A stretch of DNA of 64,000 bases from Larimichthys crocea (lineage: Eukaryota; Chordata; Actinopteri; Sciaenidae), in assembly GCF_000972845.2 (NCBI RefSeq), contig NC_040033.1:5843726-5907725 (forward strand), written 5' to 3'. The translations under genes and the position numbers were made by a program. Below the pieces are notes generated by a model that saw only the letters and a list, made by a program, of their open reading frames with translations, did not search any database and had not been told where the DNA came from. This document shows, one piece after another, positions 11,481 to 22,812 of this stretch (its first letter is position 1; every line of letters begins with the position of its first letter).

Positions 11481-14190
11481 TGACATTAGCAACTGCTTGC
11501 TGCTGTCCTCAGACTCAATATTTTGACTGCTTTAAGACCAACAAGACAAAAAAGGCTCAAATGTTTCCCGGCCAGAGTGTTTCTGTGTAGAAGTCTTTGA
11601 ACATTTAGACCATGTTAAGTCAAACATCTACAGAAAATCTAATTAAACAGTGAAGTAATAAAGAGGGACAAATCCAAATGAAAACATTGGACAACTGATA
11701 TCGAACTAGGCTGTGCATTAAGTTTGCTACTGTTGTGTAACAAGCTCATATCCTGAGCTAACAAAACAAACTCAACACAACTGCAATTTTCTCGAAATAA
11801 CTGTTCACTTTCTCATCTGGAGTTTGCAAAAGCTACGAGGTGACGGTTCAGTAACATCTTCAGGCAATTATTTTCACAAACAGATTAGTTATTGTGAAAC
11901 TAAAATTAGCATCAGACAAACAAGGATTGATTTGAGAAGAAAACATCGATTACTCCACTGTCATGACCGATGACGCTAATTAGCAACAGCCTTTAACTTT
12001 CGCTGTCACTGCCCCGCCTCAAAAGACTGATTTGCTAAGCCGGGTGTTAAAAATATGCTTTGGCAGAACATGTAATTGGCGAAACCACCCCGAGAGAAAA
12101 GTAAAAACTAAGAATAGTTTTGTTGAACTGACTGTGACAGGTCAGGACACTGTCAGGTTATGGTGCTTTACACTCACACTTCATACATTATATTATCTCC
12201 TTGACAAGCCTTGAACTTTTCATTAGAGTTTCTTTCCTCGCATGCAACGGGCACATTTTCTACCCAAGCTATATTCTTCCAAAAGATTTTTACAATATTC
12301 CTCATGACAGTTATTATTTATAGTCTTTTTTCGTGCAGATAAACCATTAAGAAGTCTTAAAAAATGCTGTAATCTGTCATTTTATTAGTAGTAGTTGAGG
12401 CATATGTCTGTTTTCTTGTTTTTGTTGCTTAAACGGCAAATAATGATTGAAGTTGAACATAATTTTTTTGTCATGTCCTGCATGGATTCTCACAATAGTC
12501 TTTAATAAATCACTAAATCTGGAATGACGCTGATAAATCAACCTCAACGATGTCAAGCCAAAAAGGGAAAATATATCTATTCATAATCCAAGAAACGGCT
12601 TCTGCTACGTGGGATAGATCAAGAAAGATTGCCTAAAAATAACCGAAAAATCGTTTCATGATTTCTGAGAACACATCTGACACGGATAAATTTAGCAAAT
12701 CAGCGTGAGAAGGAAAACAAACAATGTGAAAGAAAATAAAAAAAGTGGCAGAGGAGAGGTGTGAGGCCATCCTGAGCAGGTGGTGGTGACGTCCAGATGC
12801 TGCAGAGAAGCAGCGAAGCAGGTAATGTCCTGCCTAGATTACCTCCGGGGCCTGATTACAGTGGAGCGTCCTCATCTGGGTCAACTCGGAGCTGGTTCTG
12901 CAGGGATCAGCTGCTCCCACTGTCGTCCTGATGGTCAGAGGTCTCATCTGTCCCCCCCTAAAAAAAACAGAGCCTTGTGTGTGCTGAAATTAAATATCAA
13001 TTTCAAAAATGCCACATATCCATTTAGGGGAACGGTTATGCCGCTCTGTTGGGTCAATGATGGGTAACGTGCCAAACTCATCACGTGGAGGGAGTTTCTG
13101 CACTGCAGCTCTGACACATGTTGTCAGTCAAACAGTGTGCCAGCGCTGGTTCTGTTTACGTCGCAGGTTCGCATAGAGTCAGCCAAGTGTTGCAGGCAGA
13201 CTCTCACATGTTTGTGCTCTCCTCACAATTGAAGCCAGTGTTGTTAATTCCAATAGATTTGTTAGCAGCTTTGACATTGACATGTTCATTTCTGTGAATT
13301 TAAGAAAGATCAAAACCAACAATGGGATAAAGTTCATCTCTTAATTTTCATCTCTACTTTGTCTATGGCATTCAGCTCCATTAATTCTCGCATTAAAAGG
13401 GGATATTAAATGTACAGTTTCATTTCAAGTAATGATAATTTGATAACAGCTGGGCACTGCAGTTTTTAATAAATATAACTGAAACAGCAGTGTTTTTGGG
13501 GGGGACTATTTTCAGCTGCGGATTAATGTGCAGCATGTCACCACTGCAACACTGAAACGGAGTCAGCTTGTTCAGTAAACTGATTCATGTTGTTATTTTT
13601 TGCGGATTATACGTCTTTACCACACTCTTTATTTAGTTTATTTTATCCATAGACATTTTTTTGGTCTAAAATCTGTGCCTCTTCCTCTGTGATTGAGTAT
13701 AGCAGTGCAGCTTCTGTCTGTTCATCAGACTACACTGTTGACCTAATTGGTACATGACTGTCTGCACACTGAGGGACTGATGAATACTGCTCATGGTGGT
13801 CATTTTACATATTGATGTAACATCCAAATTTATAAACCCCACAGGCTTAAAGCCTCTATTATGACCAACATGGATTAGATACTCAATCTTCAGACAGATC
13901 TTCACGAGTGTAATTATGTTTTTTCTTTAATCTGACACATCAGCATTAGCACTCTATTGAAGAATCTGTGTCAGTGATCAATATGTATTTCAGTCACGGT
14001 TGTGTTTGTTGGTTTATTATATCACGACTTAGTCATTATATTAAATCTAAAATAGATTAAAACTGTTTCATTTCCAGTTCTAATAAGTTTGGCAAGCTGT
14101 ATATTACATTTTTGGTGAAATATACTTCTATATCACTGATTGACATCTTGAGCTGTCTGTATTGTGAATAAAGATGAGGCCAACTCGAGA
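11481..14190. other. Unassigned non-coding DNA
   Basis: No gene or well-supported repeat is recognised. A GC-richer patch at 12780-12960 has an open frame of 95 codons without a recognisable domain. A G-run of seven lies near 13498. The rest is AT-rich. Confidence 0.5.
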
Positions 14191-14328
14191 AGCTGGTTAG
14201 CTTTGCTCAGCATAAAGATAAAAAAAAAAAAAAAAGCCTCGCTCTGTCCGAAGTTAAAAACATCTGCTTACCAGCACCTCTAAAGCTTACCAATTAACAC
14301 TATATATAATGCTCCGTTAATTTGTACC
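14191..14328 (+). repeat. Percomorph 'agctggttagctt' repeat, forward copy
   Basis: Blocks agctggttagctttgctcag, cataaagata, tcgctctgtcc, and cacctctaaagcttac followed by caattaacac match a very common percomorph repeat in order. A 16-base A-run (14220-14235) sits where the consensus, as I recall it, has a purine-rich segment. The element faces a reverse copy that begins at about 14331. A shorter fragment of the same family lies at 51825-51880. Confidence 0.7.
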
Positions 14329-14330
14329 AG

Positions 14331-14510
14331 TTGCCAAGCAACCATCAGATATATTTCTGGAATAGATTTGCACATAACCCTCAATACTTGAGTTTTTGTA
14401 CAAAGTAAGCAAACGAGATGTAAAGGTGTTAATTAGTGAGCTTTGGAGGTGATTCCCCCCACGTTTACAGTTTTTATGCAAAGCTGAGCTAACAGGTGCT
14501 CGCCATAGCT
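14331..14510 (-). repeat. Percomorph 'agctggttagctt' repeat, reverse copy
   Basis: Read as reverse complement, this contains ttagctcagctttgc, ataaaaactgtaaac, ggggggaatcacctc, caaagctcactaattaacac and ggttatgtgc. These are the same blocks as the forward copy at 14191, plus more of the downstream part. The pair is head-to-head, with the arms at 14275-14300 and 14426-14451 matching at 23 of 26 bases. Confidence 0.7.
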
Positions 14511-15734
14511 TCATCCTAATGGGCTGATGATACAAATCCAAAATATCAAGCATCCCACGCACTATACGTCCAATTCTGAATACCTAATTGGTGCAAATTT
14601 AGGCTTTACTTAGGCTTTCCATTACAAATACAGAAATATTTTCCTTAGCACATTTTATTTTAGAAGAGGAATAAACAAACTAATGCTATACTGGTACCAT
14701 TATGCAGGTGAGTTGCATTATGATACCAGTGTCTGAAAACTGCTGCCACACTCAACGATGTCTTAGTATCTAGATAATGTGTTTACTGAAAGACAGGAGT
14801 GGTTTTGTTGTGTTTTACTCTGTAAATATGCTGTTCCTTTCCTTTCATTAGCTTCTGTGGATTGCAGTAAGCCACAGTCCACCAGTCAACATAAGTAAGA
14901 TTTCATTTTTCCTATTGATTCTCCCTGTTTAAACATTGGAACAAACCAAAGGTGTGGTGCTTGAGAAGCTTTATAACTTGAAAGACGGAGAATCAGCTGA
15001 GAGACACTTGGCAGTGCCATCGTTCAGGAGTGCAAACATAATTAACTAATCATGCTGGCTGACACGTTACAAATACAGATGTAATTGACTGCCAATGCGA
15101 GTTTGAAATATTCATACAGATGAGTCTCAACAGTTAGACAGTGATACTGTAACAAACACAATCCCAAAGCTAATTGGGTCAGCCACTGCTGAAAGAGGCA
15201 ATTTGGAAAGCAATTACAGTCTCCGGTTTGCTCATGAGCGACTGATAACCGCGAGAAAATGTTTAAATCCTCTGATGGAACTTTTGAAACACGGCTTCAC
15301 AACAACTAATCGATTTCAGCATCATAGGTAAGCGATGAATCCTCAGATATTACAGCTACCGAGCCTTGAATGAACTCTATTCTGTAGGAATGTGACCAAT
15401 CCCATGATCCAATCCCATTATCACCAAAGTAACGGCCCCTGGCTGCATATGATCAAACACTGGATTTGTGCCTCTGAAGTTTCACTGACTGAAACCAAAT
15501 CCAAAGCAGTCGAAAATGGAGCGATTGATGTTGAAGGTGAATGAAATTGCTTACACATTCGCTCTTGTTTAAAAGGGTAGCATATAGAAAGAATCGATAG
15601 AGACGACCAGGTGATATCACATGTCATGCAATGATTGCTCAGTAATGAATAAAATAATTGATGTCAAGTTAATTCACAGCTCAGAATTAAAGGTTAGCAC
15701 AAGTTTTGTTTACTTCTTTATTGTTCCAATCTAG
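14511..15734. other. Unassigned non-coding DNA
   Basis: No gene or recognised repeat. The stretch around 15160-15260 has several AATTG/CAATT motifs and no repeat look, but nothing firm can be said. Confidence 0.5.
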
Positions 15735-15985
15735 AAGGGTCAGTTCACCCAAATTAAAACTAATAGTATCTCGTAATGCTCCAGTTTTTTCTGTTTTGTT
15801 TCAGATATCTCCCTCAGAAAAAGCTGCCTCTACCCAAATGTGAAGGATATGGAAGTGTGTCAATTTTACTTGCATTGCACCCAGCTTTGAAAAATTGAAG
15901 AATTCAAAAGGAAAAACTTGAGAAACCATCACCAGTGCTTTCCGTCTTTACGGGTAACCGATATCTGCTAAACGTTATTGAAAGA
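15735..15985 (+). repeat. Degenerate repeat ('agggtcagttcaccc' type)
   Basis: It begins agggtcagttcacccaaatt, then has tcagatatctccctcag and further weak matches to a percomorph repeat that opens with the same words. The downstream half is strongly diverged, so the 3' limit is a guess. Confidence 0.45.
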
Positions 15986-16094
15986 AATGTCTTTGCATCC
16001 TATCAAAATTCAGTTGGAGAACTTTATCATGAATGTGAAAAATGTGGCAAAGAAATAACTTTCAAAGTAAGTCAGTGAGGCATTCTGAGATTAA

Positions 16095-16632
16095 CAGAGC
16101 CACAAAGACACAGTGCTGACATGCTGATGTTTAGCAGACCACGTTCACCATCACCAATTAGCACTAAACACAAATGCAGCTGAAGCCCAAAGGAATTTCG
16201 TTAGTTTTGCAGGTATTTAGTCAGAAAACAAAGTGTTGGCCTGATGATGCCTCCACATGGAAAGTTCATGGATCACCAAAGGTACTACAACCAAAGATGA
16301 ATGGGAATGTTTGAATCAAATTTCATGGCGATCCGTCCAATAATTATGACGTTAAACTCCAAACCAGGAAGGAAATGAATCACCAAAGTAATTATGCTTC
16401 ATCCTCTGGGGATTTTCAGAACCACATTTCATGCCAATCAATGCAATCATTGTCAGGACATCGACTGCATGGTGGTGGTAGAGGAAAAGTCAGGGGATCA
16501 CCATCATCATTAGGATTAATCATTTGTGCACCATGAATATCTGTACCAAATCTTATGGCAATTCATCCAATAGTTACTGAGATATTTTAGTCTCAACCAA
16601 AGTAGTGGACTGACTGGCCGCTAGTCATGTTG
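16095..16632 (+). repeat. Long copy of the percomorph 'catggcaatccatccaatag' repeat
   Basis: This is the fullest copy in the window. Blocks in order: gctgacatgctgatgtttag, accaattagcactaaacaca, ttagttttgcaggtatttag, ttcatggatcaccaaagg, aaatttcatggcgatccgtc, caataattatgac, a second ttcatgccaatcaatgc unit, gaggaaaagtcaggggatca, accatgaatatctgtaccaa, and gttactgagatattttagtc. Two or three internal units (forecast-like 'fails-to-match then restart' periodicity of roughly 120-150 bases) are visible. No terminal repeats or target duplication are seen. Confidence 0.75.
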
Positions 16633-18059
16633 CAAATTAAAACCAATGTATAGATATAAAGATTAATATAAAAAGGTACACAGAATTAGTTGTTGCATTA
16701 CAAGGTGAGTTTAATATTTGAGGCACAATATCTTGTAGACAATCTGAAACCCAGAAGAAAAAAACTAATAAAATTAGATTCTTTTATGACAGATTGTATT
16801 TTTATGTGCGCTGGCTGCTCCGCTATACCTCTGACACGACGGACTTCAAAGTGGGTATCGGAGAATGTGTGAGTTGAGAGACAGAGGACTGATACAAAGA
16901 ATGGGGAGCAGAAGGCAATTCAACTATGAACTCACCCTGAAAGAACCCTCGGCCTGTCAATCAGCTGACCCGCCGCCTTCAGAGAACCTCGGCTGGCAAC
17001 ACTGAAAGTCTAATGCTTAGCGTCCCACTCCAGACCTGTAATGAGATCTCTGGGCAATCTGATTGAATTATTCTGATGGTTTTCAGTAGGCTTGTGCCTC
17101 GGGCACTGACACCCCTCACTGATAAAGCCTGGCTATGAAAGAAAATAAGCTTAACTGATGGATGTACAAATACAATTTGAGGATGGTCTATTTATACATG
17201 ATCGTGGGGGTCTTTCTCAATGAACGGCTAGAGCAGTGGGGTGTCCTATATTAGGATTAACCTTACAGGATGTTCTCTCCAACTCCATTTTCTATATTTC
17301 TCTTGGAAAAGTGTTTGCTCATCTCTGTGTTCAACCTCTGAACTGCGTTTTACTATGGCGTCTTAACTAGCGTTGATAATGAGTCTCTGCAGACCAGAGT
17401 GAAAGACATAAAAGTTAGTGTTGCTTGATAAACACTGAATAGCAGCCATCTGCCGCCTGCCTTTTGGATGGAAAATTGTAAGGAGCTTCAAAAATGCAAA
17501 TGAACAGAGGCTCACAAACAAACTTAATCAACAACTAATAACGCAGCTGTTTCAAAGACTGAGTGTGCGAGCCAGAAATAGGTTTTCGCCTCTTTAATTG
17601 GAGCAAATTAATGATTTAGCTGAGCATTAGCTGACTCAACGCACTCATTGTGACTAATCTTTATCAAGCTATGCACTGATGGATTTGGAAATGGTGGCAT
17701 GTGAATGGATGGATGGAATATGTTGATGCATATTTAGAAGTGGGAAGCATTTCTATGTTCAGTCTTGGCGTGTCTTCTAGTTTGTAATTCCGTTTGATTT
17801 ATGACTGAGGCAATGTGCTGTTCCCTGGCTACTATATTAAAACCTCTGAGCTAATTGAAAGAGCTGTGAATCATTATTTGCTTGCAAAGCAAAGCAGCAG
17901 TGGCGACAGAGATGTCACTCTGCTGCTACAGCAAACCAAGGTTGTCCTAAATGTATCCGTCCACTGCAGACTGTTTAAATTTAATGTTCATCGCAAAACA
18001 ACATTATTTTAGGATGTCAGTCAGTCAGTGGGACATTTAGCCTGCTCAAAGACAATGGT
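16633..18059. other. Unassigned non-coding DNA
   Basis: No gene or recognised repeat. A repeat-poor block at 17560-17690 with several TAAT cores is treated as a possible conserved non-coding element among the findings. A short atggatgg run lies near 17706. Confidence 0.5.
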
Positions 18060-18230
18060 TTGGTACATTCATGGTCCTCAGAGGAAGGTTCCTGATCATT
18101 GTCTGAACAATTTGACCTTGTGTAGAGAAATTACCTTGAGAAACTCTTTGGTCCATGACAACATATCTCAAGCTCTCCATGAAATTCGTTGTGACTCCAG
18201 AGGATGAACCCTGATATTTTGGTTAGCACC
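18060..18230 (-). repeat. Fragment of the percomorph 'catggcaatccatccaatag' repeat
   Basis: Plus-strand blocks ttggtacattcatggtcctc, agaggaagg, then later atatctcaag, tccatgaaattcgttgtg and ccagaggatgaaccctgat match the reverse complement of the family. It is strongly diverged. Confidence 0.5.
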
Positions 18231-18529
18231 TTTCAAATGCTACAATCACGCCTTAAACATTTTAAACTCTATTGAATAGTTGATTAATCTGTGCTTAGCA
18301 ATCATAAGAGAAACTTCATCTCTGCCACTGCCGGAACATTGAATGTTTTCGATTTGGAGGTAATTTGATTTTGCTGTTTTTAAAGTATTTCAGGAGATAT
18401 TATCATCAGTGTGATCGTGTGTTTTCTGAATTAATTTATCTATTTGCTGTATTTTCTGCATACTTATGGCATGGTCCCAGGGATGGCAGGTCAGTTTTAG
18501 GTTCACTATGAAGAACTTATTGATGGATT

Positions 18530-18650
18530 GGATAAATCCTACTGATTATGTTGATCCACTGACTTTTCCTCTTGTGCCACCATGAGGTTGATATTTTTAA
18601 TTTTTAATTAAATATCTCAACATTGCAAATGATTGCCCTTGAACATTGTG
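18530..18650 (-). repeat. Fragment of the percomorph 'catggcaatccatccaatag' repeat
   Basis: Plus-strand blocks aaatcctactgattatgttg, atccactgacttttcctctt, gtgccaccatgaggttgat and aaatatctcaacattg match the reverse complement of the family. It lies about 300 bases after another fragment in the same orientation, so the two may be parts of one broken copy. Confidence 0.6.
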
Positions 18651-20358
18651 GCTGGGAATTCAAGACTCAGTAGTGCTGTTTTACTGCGAAAGTTTGCCCT
18701 CAAAGTTTGGAACTTCATCACACTCCACAATAATAATTTTTTCAAAAACATTTCTCTGAAAATATTATTATCTACTCGTCATGGGACTACAAACACCTTG
18801 CCAGTTACTAAGAAACCCCTCATATCAAGTCGAACATCCTACCTGGATCCATGTTTACTCAAAAAGAAAATATCTCGACATCACAGGATCTTTCTCTCTC
18901 GTGTAGTGTTCCTGTGGTGGAGAAATAGAAGTGATTTTTCAAATAGTCTCAAGGGCAAAGTGTGAATTGTACATTGTCAGATAAAAAGCCGTTGAGCTGC
19001 TACACAGCATCTGACTAATGAAATACAAATTGCAGTTTGAAGCTGTGCTATGAATTTGCCGTCAGGAATCTTTTTATATGAGTCTAACTACAGCATCTGG
19101 ACATTTTCTCAGGCTAAAATCTCAGCTGGGAGCTGTGGGTTTAATGGCTGCTGGTTGCTGTACAAAAGGCTTTTACTCGGTCGTGTTTTGTATTAAGCAG
19201 GCTATACGACGTTGGGAAAAATCTGTAAAATACAGCAAGGATACTGCTCGCTGATATTCCTCCAAAATGTACTAAATACTTATTGACAATCACAAATGGC
19301 TCGTAATAAACACATTGTACTTACTGCCTTTTACTTTTTGTTATTACTGTTACTTCACTTCTTTTATGACAGTTGTCTTTCTAACAGCAGCATTACCTGA
19401 CTTCACTAATCTGTCTTTCCCCCTCTCTCTCCATCACCCACAGACTGCTCCATTTATTCTCCAATTATATTCCATTACTGGACCAATACTACAGGCTGGA
19501 CCATTTAGCTTTCTGACCTCTCTTTCTTCCCTGTCTCAGTCAAGAGTGTCGACCGGTCCATGTGACTCGGTTTAGACACTAAAGAAAGCCACAAATCCAC
19601 TGTCAAACCAAGGAAAGGAATAGACTCTGCTGAATAGACGGCAGACTTAAAAAATATTACCACTAAATTTGTGCATCTTGAATGGTCTTAATGAAAGTTT
19701 TCTAAATTAACTAATTTCCTGTCATAACTTAGCAACCATTACAATCAGGCTTCAGATTCTCATCGTGTTGAGGCTGTGTGTATTGAAGAGCAACACTATC
19801 ATATAAAGAGTTAAGTATCTCTAAAACTAAATACCCCTAATTTCCCTACGGCCCTGGATTCTACTACCAGAGATTAGACTAACATTAGAAATCCTGCTCT
19901 TTATTTACTCCATATTGATCAGTTAGTCTTCAGAGACTCCAAAGACTTTCCTCTTGTAATGTCAAAGGGAAACATACTATTTGGGAATATGAACATGTAT
20001 GTCAGCTAAGCAGCCTATCAGTTTTTGAACAATTGATCTAAAAAGATTTGTCATACTCGAACGAGGACTTCTGCTATACGCTTCAACATAAGAACAATGT
20101 TGCTTCTTTATGTCATCAGCTGGACAGACTTTCTCCCTGAGACATACAACTGTAGCCACAGCAAGTGGCTCAGGTGCATGTATATAAGCAACAATGCTCC
20201 TAAAGAAGTTATCTTGGGCACATTTAAAGGGTTCTTTTTTATACAAGAGCCAACAGCTATCTACAGCTGATGAAAGCCTTCCAGTGACCATAAAATGAAA
20301 CTAAATCTGTTGAACCTGCTACCATTAGCATAGGAAAAGTTACAAAGTTTGTGTGATG
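18651..20358. other. Unassigned non-coding DNA
   Basis: No gene or recognised repeat. The 110-codon plus-strand frame starting at 18633 runs partly through repeat sequence and has no domain. The 104-codon minus-strand frame ending at 19977 is likewise not coding-like. Confidence 0.5.
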
Positions 20359-20446
20359 TTTATTTTTCTCTTATAAGGTTAAGGTAAGATCATGTAACAA
20401 CCTTTATTTTTCTCTTATAAGGTTAAGGTAAGATCATGTAACAACC
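20359..20446. repeat. Perfect tandem duplication, 2 x 44 bp
   Basis: Unit 1 (20359-20402) and unit 2 (20403-20446) are identical in all 44 bases, and two further bases of a third unit match. Each unit contains tttatttttctcttataagg and ends acaacc. Since there is no divergence, the duplication is recent or is an assembly artefact. Confidence 0.95.
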
Positions 20447-20989
20447 TTGAAACCTCCTCAAGGTACCTTAGAAATAAGGCAGGTAGAGGAATGTGGATGA
20501 AAAAATACCAAACCTCATTTGAAAGGATTCTTCTTGTTGGATTTTAGTTACATGTTAAGGTCTTTTTTACTTGTCGAGCATAATTTATATGCAGTTTGCA
20601 GTTTTGTCTTCAAATATATGCAAGTTTGAAATTCCTTTACCACAGCAGTGTGCGTCATCCCTGGGCAGATTTCTTTCATCTAATCTGACAATACTCCTCA
20701 TGTGACAGATGAATGTTTGTAATGGGGCCATATCTTGCATACATTACAATGAAAGTGCAAAGGGAAGAGGAGGAATGCAATGTGTGAATTCCTCTCGTGT
20801 TTCTTTTGCCCTCTGGCTGAGCTTGTTAGCGTTTAATGAGCACTTGATCATATGTGATGTCTTTTTGGTCAGCAAAGGATAACATGGCGACGAGTGGGAG
20901 GAGGCTGAAGGATAATAACGTATCTTCCAGCACTTAGAGAAAAAAAAAATGCTGCACGTTAAGGACAGCTGTAGCCTAAAGAGATCTGG
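20447..20989. other. Unassigned non-coding DNA
   Basis: No gene is seen. The stretch at about 20580-20770 looks repeat-poor. A nine-base A-run lies near 20941. Confidence 0.45.
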
Positions 20990-21270
20990 GCTTATGTCTG
21001 CGAGGGCACAAGGTCAATCCTACCAGTTTGCTGACCGTTTGGGAGAATCTGGTCAGTGACTTACAGTTAAAGTGCCCTTAGGCAAGACACCTGGCCCTGA
21101 GCTGCTCCATTAGGCATTAAGCAGAAGACTGTGGTTGTACTGGGCAGCTCCCAAGTGTTAATACGTCTAACCTTATCAGGGAGAAGCCATAGCCTTGCTG
21201 TGAACAAGCTTGTGTGCTCAGCAAACCTTTCTCTGCATAATTAACACTTGGAAAAATGAACTTGGGTGAA
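20990..21270 (+). repeat. Interspersed repeat fragment ('gtcagtgacttacag' type)
   Basis: Ordered blocks cgagggcacaaggtcaatcc, tttgggagaatctggtcagt, agtgcccttaggcaagacac, ccctgagctgctccatta, agaagactgtggttgt, gggcagctcccaa and gaacaagcttgtgtgctcag match a percomorph repeat that I recall. It shares the 'gcccttNNgcaag' motif with 850-1060. Its class is unknown to me. Confidence 0.55.
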
Positions 21271-22130
21271 TATGGTGTGAGGTCAGCCATGCTGTTCCCA
21301 TCTGTGCAGCAGGAGAAGAGGAACCTTTACTACTTTTGCACTGAGAAATACTGAATCCACACCGCACAATATCCTCAGGACCCTCTGAAGTATTCAAAAG
21401 CACAGGAGATCTCTAAATTCACACTCATAAAAAGAGTTTTCAAATATTTATAGGGTTTGGCGCTGACTTTTGTGGTAAATCTGTGAATATGTTGCAGCCC
21501 CCGGGTACATCTGCCAGAGTAAAATATAGAAAATGCTCATTTCTTTTATTGCAGCGCTCCCTTCATGAATCTGATTTAATCCTTTAAGGATGCACAAATA
21601 ATAAACTTTGGACTTTAAAACGTCTTGATTATTTTGAAATGTGTGCTGCAGCGTAAACACTGTAGATGAGATACGACGTCTGTTGATCCGTGGTGGGTAC
21701 ATTTATATAGAAACAGACTTAGAGATCAGAAAACTGATTAAAAACTATTTCAAGAAATGGAATTAATTAGGCAGATGTTAATAAAAGCCAACTGCATTAT
21801 AAAGTATAGATTATAATATTTTAGACCTTGTAAATGGATTGCGAGAAAGAAATCCAGTAGTCCAACTATAATAATATACTAATATATCCCAAAGTATATT
21901 GTATTTATACCTATATTATGTAAAGTATATGGTTTTATACATAACGTGCAGTTTGTGTAATATGCATACACTATACAGTAATCATAGAATACTATTAAAA
22001 ATGGTGCATATAACAGAAATAACACGTCAGTCACTAGTGGCTGTGTAAGGTGATGCTTTGAGCTAAAAGCTAAGGCCAAGATGCCATCATTCATACAAAC
22101 ATGACGCTAACAAGCTGATAATATAATATG
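21271..22130. other. Unassigned non-coding DNA, AT-rich
   Basis: No gene or recognised repeat. Around 21780-22000 the sequence is very AT-rich, with many TATA and ATAT words. The open frames here are below 90 codons and not coding-like. Confidence 0.5.
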
Positions 22131-22135
22131 CAAAG
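22131..22135. other. Left target-site duplication of the LTR-like element
   Basis: CAAAG immediately precedes the element and is repeated exactly at 22609-22613 after it. Confidence 0.85.
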
Positions 22136-22608
22136 TGTGGTGTCTCGCTGGTAGTGGACCCAAAAATGCAAAGGAGCAGAGTTTGCCAAATAAGCAGCCG
22201 TTTATTAGACCACGGGAAAAAGGGGCAGGGGGGCGCCAGGAAGGCAGCAGGGGCAGGGGAGCTCACGGGGGGAGCTTGAGCCGGGGACGAGGTAGGGAGA
22301 GGCCGTCGAGGGGTTTAGGCTGGGGCGGACTGGTGCAGAAGCCTGGTGGTGAGGAGGGCGAAGAGCTGGAGTCTGGAGACAAAAATAAAAGTCAATACTC
22401 AGATAAATCTTAGTTTACAAAGTCTTATGAGGAGCCTGGTTGATCTACCACGACGCGGTGACAATCTGGCAGCAGCATGCAGGAGGCCAGCCTCTAAATA
22501 CTGCTCGAGATGATGATCAACTTCAGGTGTGTGCAGACAGCTCCACAGCACCACACCCATCCCTGTAATGAGAGCACCTGGAGCCCAACCCCCAGCCTAG
22601 ACACCACA
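22136..22608 (-). mobile_element. Solo LTR-like element (473 bp), minus orientation
   Basis: The element starts TGTGGTGTCT and ends AGACACCACA, a perfect 10-bp terminal inverted repeat with the TG...CA ends of an LTR. It is flanked by the 5-bp direct duplication CAAAG. On the minus strand a TATA-like TATTTA lies at 22495-22500, and AATAAA lies at 22201-22206, about 65 bases from the 3' end. Near the 3' end the minus strand has TTGGGTCCAC. No internal retroelement body or second LTR flanks it, which fits a solo LTR left by recombination. A Ty3/Gypsy-type origin is likely from the 5-bp duplication, but it is not proven. A 92-codon plus-strand frame inside it is a chance GC-rich frame. Confidence 0.8.
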
Positions 22609-22627
22609 CAAAGATCACAGTATAGCT

Positions 22628-22812
22628 GGAGCTGATGGTAGTGTTATTAGTTCTGCAGGTATTCGGTCATAAATCGGGTATTGGACAAATCAAAAGTTTG
22701 ACCTGATTCAAATTCATCGTGAGGGAGTCATAAATATGAAAATTTGGTGCCAATCCATCCAGTAGATGTTGAAATATTTCACTGGATGTAGGTGGAACAT
22801 CGTAATGACAGA
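22628..22812 (+). repeat. Fragment of the percomorph 'catggcaatccatccaatag' repeat
   Basis: Blocks ttagttctgcaggtattcgg, tcataaat, tattggacaaatc, gtttgacctgatt, aatttggtgccaatccatcc and agtagatgttgaaatatttc match the family in order. It lies just after the LTR-like element, which may have inserted in or beside it. Confidence 0.65.
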
